From the NCBI GenBank assembly GCA_007121175.1, contig SKMG01000333.1, forward strand, positions 1 to 10,640: 10,640 nt of DNA, read 5' to 3'. Source of the stretch: Trueperaceae bacterium. GTDB taxonomy: Bacteria > Deinococcota > Deinococci > Deinococcales > Trueperaceae. Under the pieces are notes generated by a model that saw nothing but the letters and a program-made list of their open reading frames with translations, searched no databases and had not been told where the DNA came from. Both the position numbers and the translations under genes were made by a program. Of this stretch, positions 1 through 7,265 are shown piece after piece; position 1 is the first letter of the stretch, and every line of letters starts with the position of its first letter.

Positions 1-540
1 CTTCGTGCGCAGCACCGTCGGAGCGTGCAGCGGGTGCATGCGAGCCCCGAGTTGGGAGCCGATCTGCGCGAAGGCGTCGTAGGGGTTGCTGTGCTCGGCG
101 AGCGACGAGAGCGCCCCGAGCATCTGCACCACCACCAGGCCTTCGATCGGGCGGTACGGCAGGGCCTGGGCCATCAGCGCCAGAGTCGAGCTCCAGCCCA
201 CGGCGAGGGTGCCGCCGGGCTCGAGCAGCGCCACGATGTGCTGTGCGGCCGCGCGAGCCACGTCCTCCTTGACCTGCGCGGGCCGGCTGACGCGGACCGC
301 CACGACGCTCTCGAGGCCGTAGCGCGCCTGCAGCTCGCGGGCCGGCTCGAGGTCGAGCGGCAGCGGATGATGGATCCGGAACTCGACGATGCCGAGCTGC
401 TGTGCCTCGCGCAGGAGCCGCGAGACTTGCATGGTCGAGACCCCGAAGCGCGCGGCGATGTCGCTCTGCGTCAAACGCTCGAGGTAGTAGAGCTCGGCCA
501 TGCGCGCGAGCCGCATACGTCGCTGGATCTCATCGGCCAT
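1..540 (-). CDS. SorC/DeoR-family sugar-binding transcriptional regulator (N-terminal 180 residues, 3' end off window)
   Basis: The minus frame is open from an ATG at 540 to the left edge, giving 180 residues with no stop. Residues 22-51 form a helix-turn-helix (LTQSDIAARFGVSTMQVSRL), the sigma70-r4-like DNA-binding region typical of SorC/DeoR-type regulators. From about residue 65 the sugar-binding effector domain begins, with a nucleotide-fold pattern (LLEPGGTLAVGWSSTLALMA at about 105-124). The family binds phosphorylated sugars or polyols and controls a neighbouring catabolic operon. That operon is not visible here and may lie beyond the left edge. The start is supported by GAGGTG at 549-554, 8 bases upstream, and by the promoter at 608-636. 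Later in-frame Met codons (residues 9 and 14) would trim the N-terminus and lack a comparable ribosome site. The ligand cannot be inferred. Family call is firm; exact subfamily is not. Confidence 0.88.
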   Translation of the reverse strand, partial: MADEIQRRMRLARMAELYYLERLTQSDIAARFGVSTMQVSRLLREAQQLGIVEFRIHHPLPLDLEPARELQARYGLESVVAVRVSRPAQVKEDVARAAAQHIVALLEPGGTLAVGWSSTLALMAQALPYRPIEGLVVVQMLGALSSLAEHSNPYDAFAQIGSQLGARMHPLHAPTVLRTK

Positions 541-607
541 GCCAGAGGCACCTCGCTGGGCCCGTCGAACGGGGTGGGCGCAAGAACTAACCGGAGCAGT
601 GAGGATT

Positions 608-636
608 ATCGTAGTACCGACCCGAGGGAGTGTCAA
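608..636 (-). promoter_or_regulatory. Sigma70-type promoter of the SorC-family regulator
   Basis: Read on the minus strand there is a perfect TTGACA at 636-631, a 17-base spacer, and TACGAT at 613-608. Transcription would begin near 600, leaving a leader of about 60 bases before the ATG at 540. The -35 starts only about 20 bases after the stop of the upstream DUF2461 gene, so the regulator appears to be its own transcription unit. SorC-type regulators often autoregulate, but I see no clear operator palindrome here. Confidence 0.65.
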
Positions 637-657
637 CCATGGGTGCGATCGGTGCGC

Positions 658-1359
658 CTACGCGCGCGCCATCGGCTGCCCGCTCGGGCCCACGTGCGCA
701 TCGAGCCAGGCGACGGCCGGCTGCGCGAGCTCCCAGACCCGCAGCGCGTGCTCGAGCGGTGCGCGCGTCTCGAGCGCGTCACCTGGCGGCATGGTGGCGC
801 CCAGGTAGAGGCCCTTGAGGCGCAACAGCGCCATGCGCGGATGGTCGCGGGCCACGCCTCGGGGCGCACCGCGCAGCGCCTCGCCACCGATCTCGAGGCC
901 ACCGGCCTCGGCCGCGGCGAGCGCCGCCGCGAGCACCGCACCGGCGTCGCCAGTGATGGCCGAGCGGTAGCGCTCGAGTTGGTCGCGCTCGAAGCGGTGG
1001 TAGCCGGTGCCAGCGTAGAACCCGTCGATCGACACCTCGAGGTAACGCGAGGCGTGGGACGGCGCCGCGAGGGCCGCGCCTCCTCCGGCCTCGCGCGCGG
1101 CGACCAGCAGCCCGGCAGCCGCCCGCTTGAGCGGCCCTCCCCCGCTCGCGAACCGCATGTCGCGGTGGGGCCGGAACAGCTTCACCGTCCCACCTCGAAG
1201 CGCCGCGAGGTCCGACAGGAGCGCCTCCAGAGGGTCCCTCACGTCGCGCTGCCAGACGTCGCGGGTGGCGCTCCAGAAGGCGCGGGAGCTGTCGCTCTCG
1301 AGCGCCACGAACCAGTCGGTGACCGCAGGGCCGAAGCCAGCGAAGCGCGTCGCGCTCAC
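658..1359 (-). CDS. DUF2461 (TIGR02453) family protein
   Basis: This 233-residue protein matches the DUF2461 pattern over its whole length. It has an N-terminal FxGF...DWFVALESDSSRAFW block (about residues 6-29), then TVKLFRPHRDMRFASG (about 58-73), where many relatives have FRPYRDTRF. Next come an SRYLEVSIDGFYAGTGYH block (about 104-121) and a late DHPRMALLRLKGLYLG block (about 177-192). The biochemical function of the family is not established, and no catalytic residue can be named from sequence. The start is a GTG at 1359-1357 whose last two bases belong to the upstream phosphatase stop (GTGA overlap). Only a GAGG almost touching the start is available as ribosome site, so translation is probably coupled to the phosphatase. 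The length fits the family. Nothing appears broken. Confidence 0.85.
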   Translation of the reverse strand: MSATRFAGFGPAVTDWFVALESDSSRAFWSATRDVWQRDVRDPLEALLSDLAALRGGTVKLFRPHRDMRFASGGGPLKRAAAGLLVAAREAGGGAALAAPSHASRYLEVSIDGFYAGTGYHRFERDQLERYRSAITGDAGAVLAAALAAAEAGGLEIGGEALRGAPRGVARDHPRMALLRLKGLYLGATMPPGDALETRAPLEHALRVWELAQPAVAWLDAHVGPSGQPMARA

Positions 1360-2087
1360 GCCTCGCCCGAGCCGGTCTTCTCGATGTGATGCTTGAACCA
1401 GGCGAAGGCGGTGTCGAAGACGTAGTGCTCCTGTTGGACCGTCTCAACCGCTCTCGGCTGAGCCCGCCGCACGCGTGCGATGGCGTCGCCGGGCAGTTCC
1501 CAGAGACTGGCGACCACCAGCGCCGCCAGCATCCCGGCACGGCCTCGTCCGGCTCGGCAGTGCAGCACCAACGTCCGCCCCGCGAGCAGGTGCTCGCGCA
1601 GCAGGTCGATCAGCTCCAGCACCTCTGCGAGCTGCTCCGGCCCGGGCACCGTCCCGTCGCGCACCGGCAGCTGGTGATGCTCGAGTCCGTGGACCGCCAC
1701 GGCCTCTCGTAGGTCGCCGATACTCAGTTCGGTCAGTTCGGCCTGGCTCAGGAGCGACACCAGCACGTCGCAACGGTGTACGTGACGGAGCCGGCGGAGG
1801 TCGCCGTGCAGGTCGCGCTCCCAGCGCGGTGATCCCAGAGGCTGCGGCGGCTCCGACCGTGCCGCGGATGCGGACACGGATGCGGCCACCGATCCCGACT
1901 CGGACACCGCTTCGGCCTCGGCAACCGCCGTTGCCTCGGACGAGGGCGCGACCGCCGGGTTCATGGCGTCCCGACGGCCGGGCGCCATGGCCAAGCCGAG
2001 GTGGCCTGGGGCATTATCGAGTTCGACCCAGGCCACCGCGTACGGAACGCGCTCCTTCGACTTGTCGCGCCGCGGCGCCGTATGCAT
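1356..2087 (-). CDS. CDKN3-like tyrosine/dual-specificity protein phosphatase
   Basis: This 243-residue cysteine-phosphatase has the P-loop HCRAGRGRA at 176-184, with nucleophile Cys177 and phosphate-binding Arg183. The residue after the Arg is Ala rather than the usual Ser/Thr. Asp144 in PVRDG is the likely general acid, about 33 residues upstream. The N-terminal LGLAMAPGRRD (30-40), the block RDLHGDLRRLRHVHRCDVLVSL and the final QQEHYVFDTAFAWF match the CDKN3/KAP layout seen in bacterial relatives. Such enzymes hydrolyse phosphotyrosine or phosphoserine/threonine; the substrate here is unknown. Residues 41-87 form an Ala/Ser/Glu-rich low-complexity insertion between the first conserved strand and the helical region. 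The start at 2087 has AAGG at 2096-2099 (8-base spacing) and keeps the conserved N-terminal strand. It ends inside the start codon of the DUF2461 gene, so the two are a coupled pair. It follows the DHOD-like gene by 39 bases and may be cotranscribed with it. Confidence 0.82.
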   Translation of the reverse strand: MHTAPRRDKSKERVPYAVAWVELDNAPGHLGLAMAPGRRDAMNPAVAPSSEATAVAEAEAVSESGSVAASVSASAARSEPPQPLGSPRWERDLHGDLRRLRHVHRCDVLVSLLSQAELTELSIGDLREAVAVHGLEHHQLPVRDGTVPGPEQLAEVLELIDLLREHLLAGRTLVLHCRAGRGRAGMLAALVVASLWELPGDAIARVRRAQPRAVETVQQEHYVFDTAFAWFKHHIEKTGSGEA

Positions 2088-2126
2088 GAACGCTACCTTA
2101 GCGCATCGCCTACGGCGGCCCCCCGG

Positions 2127-3134
2127 CTACGCTTGCTCGCTGGTAAACGTCACCAGTGCTTTCATGTAGTTCGCGCGCTCGAAGGCCTCTGGATCGGGAA
2201 CATTGCGCTGGCTCAGACTGCCGCGCAGCTGCGAGACGCTCTCGTACTCGTGCTCCTCCATCCAGGACACCATGTCACGCAGCAGGGTCTCGGCGATGTA
2301 GGGTCCCCGCTTGATGAAACTGCTCGCGATCTGCACCGCGTCCGCACCGGCGAGCAGCAGCTTCATCGCCTCCGGCGCGCCGTGCACGCCGCTGTTGGCC
2401 GCCAGCGAGGCGTCGGTGTAGCCGCGCAGGATGGCGATCCAGCGCAGCGCCAGCCTCGACTCCTCGGGCTCGGACAGCACCAGCCGCGGCCGCACCGTCA
2501 GGTCCTCGAGGAACACGTCGGGCTGCACGAAGCGGTTGAACAGCACCATGCCGGCGGCCCCAGCCTCGATCACCCGCAGGACGAAGTTCGGGAGCGACGA
2601 GAAGAACGGGCCGATCTTGACCGACACCGGCACCTTGACCTGCGACACCACCGAGCCGACCAAGTCGATGTAGCGCTGCTCGACGTCGGTTGACGAGACG
2701 CCCGGATCGGTCGCGAGGAAGTAGACGTTGAGCTCGATGGCGTCGGCCCCGGCGTCCTCGAAGAGCGATGCGTAGCGCGTCCAGCCGCCCTTGGTGTGGC
2801 CGTTGAGGCTCGCGATCACCGGGATCGAGAGGGTGCGCTTGGCCTGTTGGATGAGCCCGAGGTAGGCGTCGGGCCCGGTGTTGTAGCCCTCGAGCTCGGG
2901 GAAGAAGCCGGTGATCTCGGGCGAGATCTCCGCGCCTTGCAAGAACAGGTCCTGGGCGGCGATCTCCTCGTGCTGGATCTGCTCCTCGAAGAGCGAGCGC
3001 AGCACCACGGCGCCTACGCCGGCGCCCTCGAGGGCCTGCAGGCTGGCGACTTCGCCGGTCAGCGGCGAGGCCGCTGCTATCAGCGGACTGGGCAGGTCGA
3101 GCCCCAGGTAGGTCGTCCGAACGTCGACGGCCAT
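2127..3134 (-). CDS. Dihydroorotate-dehydrogenase-like flavoprotein paired with nifJ
   Basis: This 335-residue TIM-barrel protein resembles class 1 dihydroorotate dehydrogenases: SPLIAAASPLTGEV near the N-terminus, SVKIGPFF (161-168), LFNRFVQPD (198-206) and the FMN phosphate loop AANSGVHGAPEA (235-246). It is probably not a pyrimidine enzyme. Where class 1A DHODs carry NLSCPN with the catalytic Cys, this protein has ELNVYFLATDP (134-144), with no Cys or Ser base. The early KS(V/L)T loop is also replaced by LRSLFEE. It likely binds FMN and may serve as a redox or accessory partner of the oxidoreductase encoded just upstream; this role is inference. The ATG at 3134 is one base after the nifJ stop and has AGGAGG at 3141-3146. 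A longer reading from 3203 would overlap nifJ and lacks support. From memory, such DHOD-like genes recur beside nifJ in other phyla. Confidence 0.85.
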   Translation of the reverse strand: MAVDVRTTYLGLDLPSPLIAAASPLTGEVASLQALEGAGVGAVVLRSLFEEQIQHEEIAAQDLFLQGAEISPEITGFFPELEGYNTGPDAYLGLIQQAKRTLSIPVIASLNGHTKGGWTRYASLFEDAGADAIELNVYFLATDPGVSSTDVEQRYIDLVGSVVSQVKVPVSVKIGPFFSSLPNFVLRVIEAGAAGMVLFNRFVQPDVFLEDLTVRPRLVLSEPEESRLALRWIAILRGYTDASLAANSGVHGAPEAMKLLLAGADAVQIASSFIKRGPYIAETLLRDMVSWMEEHEYESVSQLRGSLSQRNVPDPEAFERANYMKALVTFTSEQA

Positions 3135-3135
3135 C

Positions 3136-6100
3136 TCAAGCCTCCTCGGTCGAGCCTGCCCCAGCGGGCTGGACGTTGCTGCGGGGGACGGCGCGGGAGA
3201 CATCGGCGAGTTGCTCGTAGAGCATCCAACGCGCGTTCACGTCGGCTTGCGCGAGGCGGAACAGCTCCTTGGCGCGCTCCGGGTGAGCGCGCGTCAGCAT
3301 CGCGTAGCGGCCCTCCTTCTGCGCGACCTCCTCGAACGGGATGCTCGGCTTGCGCGAATCGAGCTGCATGGGGCTGCCTTCCTCGTCCCCGGCGAGCCGC
3401 GGGTCGAACCGGAAGAGCGGCCAGATGCCGCTGCGCACGACGTCGCGCTGGTGCGTCATCGAGGTCGACATCTCGATGCCGTGAGCGATGCAGTGGCTGT
3501 AGGCGATGACCAGCGACGGTCCCGGCCAGGCTGCGGCCTCACGCAGCACCTTGATCGCCTGCGCCGGGTTGGCGCCCATGGCGATCTGGCCCACGTAGAC
3601 ATTGCCGTAGGACATCGCCACCATGCCCAGGTCCTTCTTGGTGCTGGCCTTGCCGGCGGCGGCGTACTTGGCGATCGCCGCTCGCGGCGTCGCCTTCGAA
3701 GCCTGGCCACCGGTGTTGCTGTAGACCTCGGTGTCGAGCACGAGGATGTTGACGTTACGGCCCGAGGCCATGACGTGGTCGAGCCCGCCTGAGCCGATGT
3801 CGTAGGCCCAACCGTCGCCCCCGACGATCCAGACCGACTTCGGGGCCAGCGCATCGGCGACGTCCTGCAAGTGCCGGACCACGACGGCGTGCTCGCCGTC
3901 TTGGAGTTCCTCCAGCCGCTGCTTGAGGTCCGCGATGCGCGCCCGCTGTGCGTCGATTGCCTCGTCGTCGCCGACGGGCACGTCGCTGCCTTCGATCAGG
4001 GCGTCGACCATCTCGCCGCCGAGCTGCCCTCGCAGCTGCTCCAAGGCGCGCATGGCCAGATCACGCTGGGCGTCGAGCGCGAGGCGCATGCCGAAGCCGA
4101 ACTCGGCGTTGTCCTCGAAGAGCGAGTTCGCCCAGGTCGGGCCGCGGCCGTCCTCGTTCTGCGCGTACGGCGTCGTCGGCAGGTTACCGCCGTAGATCGA
4201 CGAGCAGCCCGTGGCGTTGGCCACCAGCATGCGGTCGCCGTACAGCTGGGTGACGAGCTTGATGTAGGGCGTCTCGCCGCAGCCGGCGCAGGCGCCTGAG
4301 AACTCGAAGAGCGGCTGCCGCAGCTGCGAGGCCTTGATCGGCGTCTCGGCGTCGAAGGAGGGACGCGGATCGGGGAGCGTCCGGAAGAAGTCCCAGGTCC
4401 TACGCTCGGTTTCGAGGTGGTCGATCTTCGGGCGCATGTTGATGGCCTTGCGCTTCACCTCGGTCTTGTCGCGCGCCGGGCAGACGTCGACGCACACCGC
4501 GCAGCCCGTGCAGTCTTCGGGCGCGAGTTGAACCGTGAAGGCGTAGCCCTCCATGCCCGGATCCTTGCCCTTCCAGGGCACCGACTTGAAGCCCTCGGGC
4601 GCGCCCTCGAGCAACTCGGGATCGTAGGCGTTGATGCGGATCGTGGCGTGTGGGCAGACGATGGCGCACAGCGCACACTGCGTGCAGAGCTCGGGCTCCC
4701 AGATGGGGACGTCGACCGCGATCGAGCGCCGCTCGTACTGGCTCGTCGCCGTCGGGAAGGTCCCGTCGACCGGCAGCGCCGATACGGGCAGCAGGTCGCC
4801 GTGCCCCTCGATGATGCGTGCGGTGATCCGCTGCACGAAGTCGGGCGCGTGTGCGGGCACCGCCTCGCGCAGGCGCCTGCTGGAATCGGCCCGACCCGGC
4901 AGGGCGACCTCGTGCAGCCCCTCCAGCGAGGCGTCGACGGCGGCGTAGTTGCGCTCGAGCACCGCGCGGCCACGCTTACCGTAGGTGCGATCGATCGAGG
5001 CCTTGATCTGGGCGATCGCCTCGTCGCGCGGCAGCACGCCCGAGAGCGCGAAGAAGCAGGCCTGCATGACGGTGTTGATCCGCCCGCCCATGCCGGCGCC
5101 GCGCGCCACCGAGAGCGCGTCGACGATGTAGAACTTCACCTCGAGCTCGAGCAGCCGCTGCTGCATCTCCAACGGGAGGTGCTCCCACACCTCGTCGGCG
5201 CTGTAGGGGCTGTTGAGCAGGACCGTGGCGCCCTTCTTGGCCAGCGCCAGCACGTCGAACTTGTCGACGAACTCGAACTGGTGCACGCCGACGAAGTCGG
5301 CCTCCTTGATCAGGTAGGTGGAGTTGATCGGCTCGGGGCCGAAGCGCAGGTGCGACACCGTCACCGCCCCGGCCTTCTTCGAGTCGAACACGAAGTAACC
5401 CTGCGCGTGCAGCTCGGTGTGCTCGCCGATGATCATGACCGTGTTGCGGGTGGCGCCCACGGTGCCGTCGCTGCCCAAGCCGTAGAACACCCCGCGCTTG
5501 ACACTCTCGGGTTCGGTGACGAACTCGGGATCGTGCTTGAGACTGGTGTGGTTGACGTCGTCGATGATGCCGACCGTGAAGCTCCGCAGCGGGACCTCGC
5601 TGCGCAGCTCGTCGAGCGCAGCCTTGGCCATCGCGGGCGTGAACTCCTTCGACGCGAGGCCATAGCGACCGCCGATGATCTCGGGACTAGGGCTTCCGGC
5701 CGGCCAGCCGCGCGTCACGGCGGTCACCACGTCTTGGTAGAGCGGCTCGCCGAGCGCTCCGGGCTCCTTGGTCCGGTCGAGCACGGCCAGGCCCTTCACG
5801 GTCGTCGGCAGGGTCCCGAGCATGCGCTCGACGTCGACGGGCCGGAACAGGCGGACCGCGAGCAGACCCACGCTCTCGCCCTGGGCGACGAGCGCATCCA
5901 CGGCCTCACGCGCCGCGCCGACGCCCGAACCCATCATCACCAGCACGCGCTCGGCGTCAGGCGCGCCGGCGTACTCGAAGGGGTGGTAGGCGCGGCCGGT
6001 GGCCTCCTCGAGCCGCCGCATGGAGCGCTCGACGGCCGCCGGCACCGCGGCGTAGTAGGGATTGGCGGCCTCTCGGGCCTGGAAGTACACGTCGGGGTTC

Positions 6101-6759
6101 TGTGCCGTCCCGCGAAGCAGCGGGCGGTCCGGGGTCAGGGCGCGGGCACGGTGGGCGCGCACCAGGTCGTCGTCGATCAGCGCGCGCACCGTGGCCTCGT
6201 CGAGCTCCTCGACGACGTTCACCTCGTGACTGGTGCGGAAGCCGTCGAAAATGTGCAGGAAGGGCACGCGCGTGGCCAGCGTGGTCATCTGCGCGACCAT
6301 CGCCATGTCCTGCGCCTCTTGCGGCGAGTTGGCGAAGAGCATCGCCCAGCCCGCCGAGCGCACCGACATCACGTCGGAGTGGTCGCCGAAGATCGACAGT
6401 GCATGCGTGGCGAGGGTGCGGGCCGAGATGTGGAACACCGTCGGGGTGAGTTCGCCGGCGATCTTGAACATGTTCGGATACATGAGCAAGAGCCCCTGCG
6501 AGGCGGTGAAGGTGGTCGTCAGCGAACCGGCCTGCAGTGAGCCGTGGACGGCTCCTGCGGCACCGGCCTCGCTCTGCATCTGGACGACCTCGGGCACGAC
6601 GCCGAAGATGTTGCGACGGCCCTTGGATGACCAGGCATCCGCATACTCGCCCATAGCCGAGGCAGGCGTGATCGGGTAGATCGCGATCACCTCGTTGGTG
6701 AGGTGAGCGATGCGGGCGACAGCCTCGTTCCCCTCGACGACGATGCGACGTGTAGCCAT
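3136..6759 (-). CDS. nifJ: Pyruvate:ferredoxin (flavodoxin) oxidoreductase, homodimeric NifJ type
   Basis: This complete 1207-residue single-chain PFOR catalyses pyruvate + CoA + oxidised ferredoxin to acetyl-CoA + CO2 + reduced ferredoxin in the cytoplasm, using ThDP and three [4Fe-4S] clusters. Order of parts: N-terminal pyruvate-binding domain with YPITPASAMGEYADAW (28-43); the gamma-type domain with GLGSDGTVGATRN (427-439); a two-cluster ferredoxin domain with CTQCALCAIVCP (692-703) and CTGCAVCVDVCP (750-761); then the ThDP domain with CAGC (824-827), ATGC (Cys852), GGDGWAYDIG (980-989) and YSNTGGQ (1013-1019). Cys824, Cys827, Cys852 and Cys1090 fit the four proximal-cluster ligands of the Desulfovibrio enzyme. 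Length is normal (about 1200). ATG 6759 is preferred over TTG 6780 because ccccttcc at 6767-6774 gives GGAAGGGG at 7 bases. The direction in vivo (pyruvate oxidation or reductive carboxylation) is not shown by sequence. The DHOD-like gene follows after one base. Confidence 0.97.
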   Translation of the reverse strand: MATRRIVVEGNEAVARIAHLTNEVIAIYPITPASAMGEYADAWSSKGRRNIFGVVPEVVQMQSEAGAAGAVHGSLQAGSLTTTFTASQGLLLMYPNMFKIAGELTPTVFHISARTLATHALSIFGDHSDVMSVRSAGWAMLFANSPQEAQDMAMVAQMTTLATRVPFLHIFDGFRTSHEVNVVEELDEATVRALIDDDLVRAHRARALTPDRPLLRGTAQNPDVYFQAREAANPYYAAVPAAVERSMRRLEEATGRAYHPFEYAGAPDAERVLVMMGSGVGAAREAVDALVAQGESVGLLAVRLFRPVDVERMLGTLPTTVKGLAVLDRTKEPGALGEPLYQDVVTAVTRGWPAGSPSPEIIGGRYGLASKEFTPAMAKAALDELRSEVPLRSFTVGIIDDVNHTSLKHDPEFVTEPESVKRGVFYGLGSDGTVGATRNTVMIIGEHTELHAQGYFVFDSKKAGAVTVSHLRFGPEPINSTYLIKEADFVGVHQFEFVDKFDVLALAKKGATVLLNSPYSADEVWEHLPLEMQQRLLELEVKFYIVDALSVARGAGMGGRINTVMQACFFALSGVLPRDEAIAQIKASIDRTYGKRGRAVLERNYAAVDASLEGLHEVALPGRADSSRRLREAVPAHAPDFVQRITARIIEGHGDLLPVSALPVDGTFPTATSQYERRSIAVDVPIWEPELCTQCALCAIVCPHATIRINAYDPELLEGAPEGFKSVPWKGKDPGMEGYAFTVQLAPEDCTGCAVCVDVCPARDKTEVKRKAINMRPKIDHLETERRTWDFFRTLPDPRPSFDAETPIKASQLRQPLFEFSGACAGCGETPYIKLVTQLYGDRMLVANATGCSSIYGGNLPTTPYAQNEDGRGPTWANSLFEDNAEFGFGMRLALDAQRDLAMRALEQLRGQLGGEMVDALIEGSDVPVGDDEAIDAQRARIADLKQRLEELQDGEHAVVVRHLQDVADALAPKSVWIVGGDGWAYDIGSGGLDHVMASGRNVNILVLDTEVYSNTGGQASKATPRAAIAKYAAAGKASTKKDLGMVAMSYGNVYVGQIAMGANPAQAIKVLREAAAWPGPSLVIAYSHCIAHGIEMSTSMTHQRDVVRSGIWPLFRFDPRLAGDEEGSPMQLDSRKPSIPFEEVAQKEGRYAMLTRAHPERAKELFRLAQADVNARWMLYEQLADVSRAVPRSNVQPAGAGSTEEA
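3141..3146 (-). promoter_or_regulatory. Ribosome binding site deciding the DHOD-like start
   Basis: On the minus strand AGGAGG lies 6 bases before the ATG at 3134, inside the last codons of nifJ. This perfect site favours the short 335-residue product over an in-frame extension to 3203. Confidence 0.8.
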
Positions 6760-6766
6760 GCAGTAT

Positions 6767-6774
6767 CCCCTTCC
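6767..6774 (-). promoter_or_regulatory. Ribosome binding site of nifJ
   Basis: GGAAGGGG on the minus strand, 7 bases before the ATG at 6759. It lies downstream of the alternative TTG at 6780, which therefore has no site of its own and is unlikely to be used. Confidence 0.65.
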
Positions 6775-6786
6775 AGCCAAAAGTCA

Positions 6787-6827
6787 GGTCGTATCGTACG
6801 CGCGCCCGGCGCGCGCGACGTACGACC
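6787..6827 (-). promoter_or_regulatory. Large imperfect inverted repeat in the nifJ leader (terminator, attenuator or operator)
   Basis: The outer arms GGTCGTA (6787-6793) and TACGACC (6821-6827) pair perfectly over 7 bases. The inner arms CGCGCGCC (6799-6806) and GGCGCGCG (6808-6815) pair over 8 bases around a single C, so the real loop must be a little wider. A 5-base symmetric internal loop separates the two stems. Read on the minus strand the hairpin is followed by TGACTTTTGG, a short T run. It sits between the gdx stop and the nifJ ribosome site, so it may end gdx transcription, attenuate nifJ, or bind a dimeric regulator as DNA. The 179-base gap 6760-6938 otherwise holds no gene and no convincing -35/-10 pair; a TACGCT at 6846-6851 is the best -10 guess. 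Confidence 0.5.
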
Positions 6828-6938
6828 AGAACAGTCCGCCTCATAGCGTAGGTCGCGAGCCCGACCCTGCGCGTGGGGCGTTCTCCGACAGCCTGACGGG
6901 ACGTGTGTACCGTTGCTGCGACCTCGGCTCTGGAGTGC

Positions 6939-7262
6939 TCAGGCCACCCCGCTCGTGAGCCTCAGGCCGACGATGGCGACGAGCAGCAAGATCAGGAAGC
7001 CGAAGCGCGCGGCCGAGAGCGGCTCGGCGAACAGCACCACGCCCATCAGGGCAGCACCGAGCGCCCCGGTGCCGACCCACACGGCGTACGCCGTGCCGAT
7101 CGGCAGGTCACGCGCCGCGATCCCGAGCAGCGCCATGCTGATGACGATGGATGCGCCAGTGAGGAGGCTCGGGATGGGCCGGGTGAAGCCCTCGGTGTAC
7201 TTGAGGCCGACCGCCCAGGCGGTCTCGAACAGGCCAGCGATGATCAACAGCGTCCATGCCAC
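6939..7262 (-). CDS. gdx: Guanidinium exporter Gdx/SugE, small multidrug resistance family
   Basis: This 107-residue protein has four hydrophobic membrane segments (about 2-19, 32-49, 57-77 and 84-103). It is an inner-membrane dual-topology dimer in the SMR family and exports guanidinium in exchange for protons. The signature of the Gdx branch is intact: Gly10, the proton/substrate Glu13, Trp16, Ser42, Tyr59 and Trp62, with LKYTEGF after the first segment. This separates it from EmrE/Qac-type multidrug pumps. The start is GTG at 7262, with GGAGG at 7270-7274, 7 bases upstream. An upstream guanidine-III riboswitch (7312-7353) gives independent support for the substrate. It stands between nifJ (179 bases downstream) and a divergent small gene, and looks like its own transcription unit. 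The older name sugE is a misnomer for this activity. Confidence 0.93.
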   Translation of the reverse strand: MAWTLLIIAGLFETAWAVGLKYTEGFTRPIPSLLTGASIVISMALLGIAARDLPIGTAYAVWVGTGALGAALMGVVLFAEPLSAARFGFLILLLVAIVGLRLTSGVA

Positions 7263-7265
7263 GCG

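Noticed and set aside
25..1389. A 454-codon plus-strand frame over the regulator and DUF2461 genes
   Set aside because: Both strands are open because of codon bias. Only the minus strand shows the HTH regulator and DUF2461 motifs, with ribosome sites and a promoter.
2088..2126. G/C-rich stretch after the DHOD-like stop as a terminator
   Set aside because: The arms look similar but do not pair as an inverted repeat, and there is no T run. Read-through into the phosphatase gene is more likely.
2127..3134. Calling the DHOD-like gene pyrD
   Set aside because: The catalytic Cys/Ser segment and the Lys loop of true dihydroorotate dehydrogenases are missing, and the context is pyruvate metabolism.
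4417..6540. A 707-codon open frame on the plus strand opposite nifJ
   Set aside because: It is the antisense shadow of a high-G+C gene: the product is His/Arg/Gly-rich without any family motif, while the minus frame encodes a full PFOR.
6939..7262. Calling the SMR gene a quaternary-ammonium resistance pump (EmrE/Qac)
   Set aside because: All Gdx-type residues are present and a guanidine riboswitch precedes it.
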